The notes under the pieces are model-generated. The model was not told the DNA's origin. It saw nothing but the letters and a program-made list of their open reading frames with translations, and ran no database searches. A stretch of 64,000 nt of DNA from Phyto melanocephala (taxonomy: Eukaryota; Arthropoda; Insecta; Diptera; Rhinophoridae), in assembly GCA_941918925.1 (NCBI GenBank), contig OW799233.1, forward strand, positions 172,402,235 to 172,466,234, read 5' to 3'. The translations under genes and the position numbers were made by a program. Positions 57,636 through 64,000 of this stretch are shown in pieces (position 1 is the stretch's first letter; every line of letters starts with the position of its first letter).

Positions 57636-58241
57636 CACGCCATTCAGACTGTGTTACTTGTAACACGTTACTGTAACATGTTACTTTTTTTTGTGGGCGA
57701 AGGGAGTAGAGAAGGCAGAGACGTTACAAAAGTAACACGTTTTCTGTTTTTCATGTTACTTTTTGACGTTTCTCTTTTGACGTTTTCGTTCTTTCTTCTA
57801 TTTTTCTTTATTTTCTTTCGTTTATCAAACAGGAATGATCCCTCAATTAATTGTCAAATTAAATTGAAGGAAGAGAAAGAAATCAAAAGCATCAAATAAA
57901 ATTAAACATTTTGTGGAATTTTTTTAGTATGATTTCATCACCTATCTTGTACAACTTTTACCTTGTTTTGTTTAAGTTTGACAAACGTTTATGGCTGGAT
58001 TAGGAGCTAAATTTGATTTAAAATAGCTTATTGGTTTATAAGCACAATTGTGAATTCAACAACAGCTTTTTTTTAATGACAATTATATAATTCAAATATA
58101 ATAAACAACGAAACCAAAACAAAAAATATAAAAGAGACAAGTTTGTAGTAACATAATGTAAATGCTTGAAGTTTTTGGAAGTTACTTTAAAACGAAATAA
58201 GAAAAGAGTCATGCTACAAGTAACATAGTCTGAATGCCGTG
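57636..58241. mobile_element. Inverted-repeat element (CATTCAGACT ends)
   Basis: The left end CACGCCATTCAGACTGTGTT, then ACTTGTAACACG, pairs with the right end (reverse complement CACGGCATTCAGACTATGTT, then ACTTGTAGCATG). Arms are over 30 bp with about four differences. AGTAACACG/GTTACT motifs repeat just inside the left end. The interior T-rich frame at 57609 is not a gene. No duplication assigned. Confidence 0.7.
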
Positions 58242-58384
58242 TTTGTTAAAATTAACAAAAATATTTGTTTCCCAGAGAATAATTCTGAGTAAATATAGGC
58301 CAAGTCATATTTAATTATAAAGTAATCGCAGTTTGGAGAAAAATTTTTGGTTTATGTTTTTATATATAAAGTTTGATATCTATA

Positions 58385-58895
58385 TATACTTTGTGTGTGT
58401 GTGTTAGCTATAGACTCCAAAACTGTAAAGCCGATCGGACTCAAACTTTGGCAAGTTGTTGTACACACTCCAGGGATTGCTTATGGGTGGTAAAAAGTAG
58501 CCAATAAAAAATAAGTTATAATTTTTAGCTTCTTGCAATTGACCAATTTTCTGAAACTTTTAGCACATATTGAGCTGTCATAATTATACAATTTTGTGAC
58601 TAGAAAAGTGGGCAGTGCCACGCACTAGATAGATTTTACAGAAACTTTTCACACATATTGAACTGTCATGCCTATATAAAAATAAGATCTAATTTTTAGG
58701 CACTTCCACTGTATCGATTTTTCTGAACCTTTACACACATATTGAGCTGACATGACTATATAGTATCGTGATTAGAAAAGTGGGCAGGGCCACGCCCATA
58801 AAAAAAGTAATAATTTTAAGCTTCTTGCCCTTGATATTCAATTAAAATTCAGAATGCATTTTTATTTATTAATGCGCGCCGGGCTTGGTTAGTTT
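58385..58895 (+). repeat. Tandem-subunit repeat ending in a GT tract
   Basis: Inverse of the repeat at 5815-6412: GTGTGTGTGTTAGCTATAGA, AAGCCGATCGGACTC, then units with CACATATTGAGCTGTCAT, GACTAGAAAAGTGGGCAG and GCCACGC, ending GCGCCGGGCTTGG. Here the flank after the CA/GT tract is uninterrupted (AAGTATATATAGATATC on the minus strand), which shows what the 5.8-kb copy looked like before the mariner insertion. Confidence 0.75.
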
Positions 58896-59304
58896 GAAGT
58901 AAATGAGAAAATAGAGAAAATTGTTTTTTATTTCTGGGCTTTGACAGCTGAAGTTTAAAAAAAGTCAAGAAAAAAATAATCATCTGACGAAACAAGACTA
59001 CCGGATTAATAAATTTTTCTTGATATAGACCTCTAAAAAGATTAACAAAAACTTACACAACTTACTATATTTATAGGTATAATCACTTATCTACATTTTT
59101 TTTTTTTTTTTGCAAAATTTCAGCAGAGAAACAGTTTGAAAAATTGCTTAAACTATTGCTTTTGCAAATCAAAATATTTACAGGTTGTAATACAGCAGCA
59201 GCACAACAACAAAATAGTAAAAATTTGTGCTCTAAGCCGCAACCAGTTTTTTAAATAAATTGCTGCCGCTCGATGCGGTAGCTCATAGCATTAAATAGTA
59301 CAGC

Positions 59305-59562
59305 ATATATCTGTGGCTTGGACCTTAAAAAGCCAATGTCAAAATATTTATTTTGAGAAAATTGAAATTGAACTTTAACTCTTATAGATGCTTTCATAGT
59401 GACATTGGCCAGCATTTTATTTATGAAGCTGTTCTGGGTTAAGTATGACTTTAGCTGTTTTATCATAATGAAATTGAGCAAGAAAACAAATCTAATGCAA
59501 TGATTAACTCAAAAGAGCAAAGAAGTGACACTGGCCCTTTTAGCTTCAAGCCACAGATATAT
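59305..59562. mobile_element. MITE with GTGGCTTG arms
   Basis: The left end ATATATCTGTGGCTTGGACC, then TTAAAAAGCCAATGTCA, pairs with the right end (reverse complement ATATATCTGTGGCTTGAAGC, then TAAAAGGGCCAGTGTCA). Length 258 bp. TA-rich flanks would suit a Tc1/mariner-type TA target. The minus-strand frame across it is a by-product. A solo arm lies at 183-260. Confidence 0.7.
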
Positions 59563-60304
59563 AGAATGTGGTCTTGTTTTAGTTTTGTTGCTTTGCTATT
59601 TACTTCTGTTCGATCAGTAAAAATACTTTTTAATACTCATTCAAAACACTGCTGTTTATTGTGCTGAAAAAAACAAAGCAAAGCAGAACCTTAAAAGATT
59701 TTTGCTAAGTTCAAGCAAGCAATTCAAACGCTGAAGAAACGTCTTCATGCCTAACAGAATTTAAAAAAAAATTTAAATTCTACAAAAAATCATTTCCAGA
59801 CAAAGTAATATTGTTCGTGCCTTATTTTTTCATTATGTCTTAACAAATTTTTTTTATTGCTTTAGGGAATCTTACTTTTAGTATTCACACCCTTAGTATT
59901 TTTGAAAAACATAGAAGAGAGAGCAGAAAATTATTTAAACAATTTTTCAATTGTTTTATTTTATATTTTGTAAAACTTATTGGCAGCATATTTAAAACTT
60001 ATAAATTTCTACTCTACCTACACTGTAAAATAACTGTATTATAGAAACACAAGTAAACTCATACTTTCTCTCTCTCTCACCTTTCTTCGCTTTCGCCCAC
60101 ACAAAACAACAACCTACAGCAAAAAAAATTAAATGTTTTTAAATGAAGAGAGAAAATTGAAGGTTGTTTACGAACGCACACACACACAAATACTTTTTTA
60201 GCTTGTAATAAAAAATTTTTTGTTGGGACTTTAAAAGATAAATAAAGTATACATTTTTTTATATGTACACGATACGACTTGATCGTATTGACTGATTTTG
60301 TTCC
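59563..60304. other. No recognisable gene
   Basis: AT-rich; (TC)n near 60067 and (CA)n near 60178-60188. Nothing else. Confidence 0.55.
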
Positions 60305-61430
60305 TGTTTTTATTTATGAATTTATATGAATTTATTTATTTATTTATAAGGAAAATACAGTACAACAAGATACAATCTTATTTAATAGTACTGGGAAGAT
60401 AAAGGCAAAAAAAATAATATTTTACAATGATTTTGTCTAGATCATAAAATTAAACATTGAGAATAAAAAAAATAATAATAATAATAATAAATATAAATAT
60501 ATAAAAAATAGTTAGGTACACAAAAAATATTATAAATAATGTTATTTACGTATAACTTATTTATTTATTTTGTTATTTATCCAAAGTGTGTTAAAATTGC
60601 GTATTTAAAGTGCTTTGCATTGTTTATTACTTGAATTAGAGATGGGAGTTCGTTCCAGAGACGAATGGCATTTACATAGAAATGTCTCTCAGATATCAGT
60701 TTACGGAATCGAATGGAGTTTATTCTATAGCCTCTATTCGATCTTGAGAATTGTAACCTTCTGTAAAGATAAGCTGGTTGATGAGTGTAGATAATTTTAT
60801 GTAAAAATAATAGTGTACGGCATTTTAACAGATTTTCGAACGAAACATTATAAATTTGATATGAAAACTGAGATATTCTACTATATCTTGAACGTCCGTA
60901 AACATATCTAGCAACATTGTTATAAGCAACCTTAAGTTTATTCCTGTTCATTAAGTCGCAACTTGAAAACAATTCACATCCATACATTAGTGTTGGTAGT
61001 ATATATGTCTTGGCAAGCAACATACGGATATCAAGTGGTGTAAAATACTGAGTCATCCAAAGATTCCTGAGCATAGTGTGTACTTTTCCACATATGGCAT
61101 TAACATGATTTGACCATGAAAGGTTATTATTAAAAGTTACTCCCAGATTTTTGGCACTTTCAACAAGTTGGATAGTGGAACAACCAATGATTATTGGTGG
61201 TATAGCATACCCTAAATCATTTTGTTTACTTATCATCATTGCCTTTGACTTTTTTGCATTCAGACAAAGACCATTTGTTGACGCCCATTTAAGTACGTTG
61301 TCGAGATCGCGATTTAATTTATTTTCACAAAATGTCTTAAATTTACCCAATTTAACCAATTCGGATAGTACTTTTAATGAAGATCTTAAGTCTTTAGTCA
61401 TGTCCTCATGAGTGTTACTCTAAAAATCTC
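60305..61430 (-). mobile_element. 5'-truncated LINE (non-LTR retrotransposon)
   Basis: The minus strand carries the end of a reverse-transcriptase ORF, about 270 bases of 3' UTR and a (TAAA)n-type tail (TTATAAATAAATAAATAAAT at about 60330-60350). It is truncated at about 61430, before the YADD motif, the usual outcome of incomplete target-primed reverse transcription. The open frame is undamaged, so the insertion looks relatively young compared with the LINE end at 21.2 kb. Confidence 0.85.
60577..61401 (-). CDS. LINE reverse transcriptase, C-terminal part (partial ORF2)
   Basis: A 274-codon open frame with no lesion. Residues ~27-56 (ENKLNRDLDNVLKWASTNGL, then CLNAKKSKAMMIS) are the helix and strand that follow the YADD active site in LINE reverse transcriptases. 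IQLVESAKNLGVTFNNNLSW at ~78-97 is the conserved YLGV-type strand, and LAKTYILPTLMYGCELFSSC at ~128-148 the thumb segment; the rest (NNVARYVYGRSRYSRISQF, AIRLWNELP) is the C-terminal region shared by Jockey/I-like LINEs. The start codon is only the first Met in the truncated frame; the fingers, YADD and endonuclease are missing, so it cannot act alone. The exact clade is uncertain. Confidence 0.82.
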   Translation of the reverse strand: MTKDLRSSLKVLSELVKLGKFKTFCENKLNRDLDNVLKWASTNGLCLNAKKSKAMMISKQNDLGYAIPPIIIGCSTIQLVESAKNLGVTFNNNLSWSNHVNAICGKVHTMLRNLWMTQYFTPLDIRMLLAKTYILPTLMYGCELFSSCDLMNRNKLKVAYNNVARYVYGRSRYSRISQFSYQIYNVSFENLLKCRTLLFLHKIIYTHQPAYLYRRLQFSRSNRGYRINSIRFRKLISERHFYVNAIRLWNELPSLIQVINNAKHFKYAILTHFG

Positions 61431-62031
61431 CAAACTTTGTTTAGATATACAAAGAGAACAGTAATCGTGCATAGTAAGCCCGTACAAAACCGGGCTAAAT
61501 CACTGACAAAAATTAATATAAATTTGTACAAAAATCTACAAAAGTTTTTCTGTGCAACAATTCTCCGGTAAACAAGAGCTGTATGAAGTAATTCATTGTT
61601 AAAATAAAATATAAAACTAAAATTGAAAGAACTAAATGAAGAGAAAAACTTTCGTAATAAACCAATAATCTTGAATTCATAAACATCTTAAGGCAAAACA
61701 CTTTTAGATAAACTGCATAAAAAAATTACGTTTTACTACTTCTGAAACCAGTGGTAATTTAATTCCTTTTAATAGTGCTGCCTGCAAAACAGAAAATATG
61801 AAAAAACAATTCTCTCAACAAAAAATGTTAAAGAAAATTCGTAATTTGTATTATTTTTTTTTTTCACAATATTGGATCGACTAAGAAGTTTTTACACTTG
61901 AAATTATTTAAATAAAATTAATTCCTGGAATTTATTTCATATGCTAAATGTGTTAGGCAGGTACTTGTTTTATAAACATTTTTTTATCCAGCACAAAAAC
62001 GCCTTCGGCAATAAAAGCAAAAAAAAAAATA
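61431..62031. other. No recognisable gene
   Basis: AT-rich; the GCCCGTACAAAACCGGGC inverted repeat at 61478-61495 is a small hairpin next to the LINE truncation point. Confidence 0.5.
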
Positions 62032-62344
62032 CCCAGCGAAAAAATCTTGTCCAAAAAATAATTTTACTGGGTTCAGTTCATGAAATAGAGATTAAGTTTG
62101 CATGAAAACACTGATCATTTTAACATTATTGTATCACTGGTAAGCATAAAGTACATACACCTCACTCGCACTTGGTAAAATCAACCGAACTGTTTAAGAT
62201 ATTTTGCTTAAAGTTGCAACCGTTATTTATGACAAATTATTTAATATTAAGAGTTATTCGAAATAAATGCCTATGCACTATTAATTTAGAAGTTTTTAAA
62301 ATATAATTTACTTTTCGCTACTTTATTTTTTTTTGTCTGCTGGG
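62032..62344 (+). mobile_element. CCCAGCAAAA-family MITE, copy C
   Basis: Left end CCCAGCGAAAAAATCTTG, right end TTTTGTCTGCTGGG. Internal TTATTTATGACAAATTATTT and TATGCACTATTAATTTA match copies A and D. Confidence 0.65.
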
Positions 62345-63419
62345 AAACAAAATTTATAATAAGATTAAATTCGACCTTTAAACTTCATCAACAAGTAAGT
62401 GTGAGCAAGAGAAGTTTAAAAACATAATTTTTAATTCTTAAGCATTATTTACAGGTGTATTAATTCACATACAGCTTAATTAATACGTTTATTTATTAAG
62501 ATATTAAATTGTTTTTATTCGTACAGGTGGCTTATTTTAAAAATTAAAAACAAATTACTAGCGCAGTGAAAACAGCTTTTTGTTTTCAGACAATGATATT
62601 TATTTTCTCAGAATTTAAGAAATTTTTTTCAGCAGGCAACTTTAACTTTTTTGACCTTCAATTTATCATAAACATAGGACAAACCTACAGAACATCTTTA
62701 TATGGACCTGTATGTTGTTTAACTTCAGTATTCTTTTATCGTACCTAAGGGATTAGAATTCGAATTTTTGACGTAGCACTAATCGTGTTTTTTGAATTAA
62801 AAGTTCTAGTTTTTTGATAGTTTTAGGTGTAGTATGATATAAGAAATCTAGTGGCAGATTTTGAAAAAATTACACTGCGCAACAAAAGTACACTGCGCAA
62901 AAAAAATTTTTTTGTCTTTGCTAGAAATAAAAGTATGTGGACTATATTGATTTTGATGCCCTTAATTCAAACCTGTTTTCCGTTTTTCTCTAGTACGTAA
63001 GGATTTTCTGTTAAAGGCGTGGCATATTTCACTTTTTAAATCGTTGGGTTGGCTAATATATTTTGTCATAACATGAAAACGGATTCTCCGATTTTAATAG
63101 CAGGAGGATCAGAAGATGCACCGGAAAATTCTGCCTAAACTAACTAAACACATTTCTTTTCTATCTATTACTATTTCGGAGTTATTAAAAATGTAATGGC
63201 GAAAAAAAACTTTTTCCTGCAAAATTCGTCAAATTTTTTGTTTTCAAAATGCCATGAAAAAAAATTTGAGGACCAAAAATTTTAATTTTTAAGATTTTTC
63301 CAAAAGCCAATTCCTAAGAAATAAAAGTCGGTATAAATAGTAAAACGCAATTAACAAATGTTGATTTTAAAGGCTTAAACTCATTCTTAACAGACTGTAT
63401 GTACATGCATTTATACATA
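62345..63419. other. No recognisable gene; short direct repeat
   Basis: TACACTGCGCAACAAAAG at 62871 is repeated 18 bases on as TACACTGCGCAAAAAAAA; TACACTGCGC also occurs at 33633. This may be the end of an unnamed element. The rest is AT-rich. Confidence 0.45.
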
Positions 63420-64000
63420 CACGCAAAGAAAAAATATGGTTGTGGTTACCATAATCGAAGAGCAACATACTATGATTGAATTGTATGATTATGTTTAAAA
63501 TAATAATGGTTACCAGTTATCATTATTATGTTTAATTTAAGTATCATTCAATAATCATATATATGGCTACAATTGAAATCGACAATCTTTGCTTTGTTAA
63601 TGCAAATTATTGTCTTTTGCTGTAACATACACATATTGATTGTACTTACCAATTTAATTGCAATTTTTTACCAAAATTTTTTTACATTTTCTCGTTTATT
63701 TTTAAATTTATTTTAATTTTTCAAAATTTTTGTTCCTTTGTTTGACATTTCAAACTTTTAAAATAATAAAAATTTATTCAGCAAGAAGAAGAACAATTGA
63801 AATCAAATTATTATTAAAAAAATATCATAGCTTGATTATTTTGTAATCATACTGTTGTCTCACTTATTATTTAATGATTATTTTTAATTTTTAATGATTT
63901 TGAATATAATGTTATTTTTGTCAAATTAATTTTTTTATATCATAATATTTTTAAATGATAACCATTTTGAAATATTTACGAAAAGTAATCATTAAATGAT
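63420..64000. repeat. Possible MITE running off the window
   Basis: Starts ACACGCAAAGAAAAAATATG, then GGTTACCATAATC. ATAATGGTTACC and the inverse GATAACCATT (63958) recur, together with AATCATTAAATGAT-type palindromes. No closing end lies before 64000, so extent and nature are uncertain. Confidence 0.3.

Noticed and set aside
57609..57899. 96-codon plus-strand frame with hydrophobic stretches
   Set aside because: Phe/Leu content comes from T-rich DNA, and the frame crosses the left end of an inverted-repeat element.

Overview
The window is AT-rich (roughly 70%) eukaryotic DNA. It is most plausibly from a fly (Diptera, perhaps a large-genome calyptrate). The evidence is the repeat content: several Tc1/mariner lineages, tRNA-derived SINEs ending in TACCTAACC-type tails, a fly-type interspersed family with GGGTATA / TTCGGC termini, and CA/GT and AAT microsatellites. 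No intact host protein-coding gene, rRNA or functional tRNA was found. The window reads as intergenic or long-intron DNA that has become a graveyard of mobile elements.

Layout. 0-3.7 kb: interspersed repeats, a mariner N-terminal scrap, and a TA-flanked DD41D-type element whose transposase has lost its N-terminal half. 5.5-7.3 kb: a tandem-subunit repeat interrupted by a second, inverted copy of the same internally deleted element. 9.3 kb: a tRNA-like SINE. 10.7-12.2 kb: a terminal-inverted-repeat element with repeated subterminal motifs and a smaller inverted-repeat element nested inside. 14.7-17.1 kb: three further decayed DD41D-like transposases. 19.7-22.4 kb: a direct duplication, a small MITE, two SINEs flanking a LINE 3' end. 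23.6-26.3 kb: a Tc1-like IR/DR element broken by a nested repeat. 26.3-32.3 kb: mostly featureless, with an AAT microsatellite and a CA-rich tract resembling fly untranslated leader. 32.3-37.3 kb: an interspersed repeat carrying a hammerhead-like hairpin, an almost perfect ~150-bp-arm palindrome carrying a related hairpin, and a 134-bp tandem duplication. 39-41.7 kb: a CCCAGCAAAA MITE, a TTAA-flanked inverted-repeat element, and an unidentified broken coding stretch on the minus strand (possibly an endogenised viral gene). 43.7-52.9 kb: a DD37D (maT-like) element with intact ends, an unidentified 109-codon open frame, a Tc1-like fossil, a possible 9-bp-TSD inverted-repeat element, another Tc1/mariner-superfamily fossil and a pogo/Tigger-like remnant. 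54-64 kb: a TCACGTACGA motif cluster, further MITEs, a 5'-truncated LINE reverse transcriptase, and another CCCAGCAAAA MITE.

Nothing forms a pathway. The relationships worth following are between repeats: two DD41D copies sharing one internal-deletion junction, inverted pairs of the same repeat families, nested insertions that give relative ages, and self-complementary structures (the palindrome and hammerhead-like hairpins) that could act at the RNA level. All motif and family calls were made by eye; none was tested by a database search.
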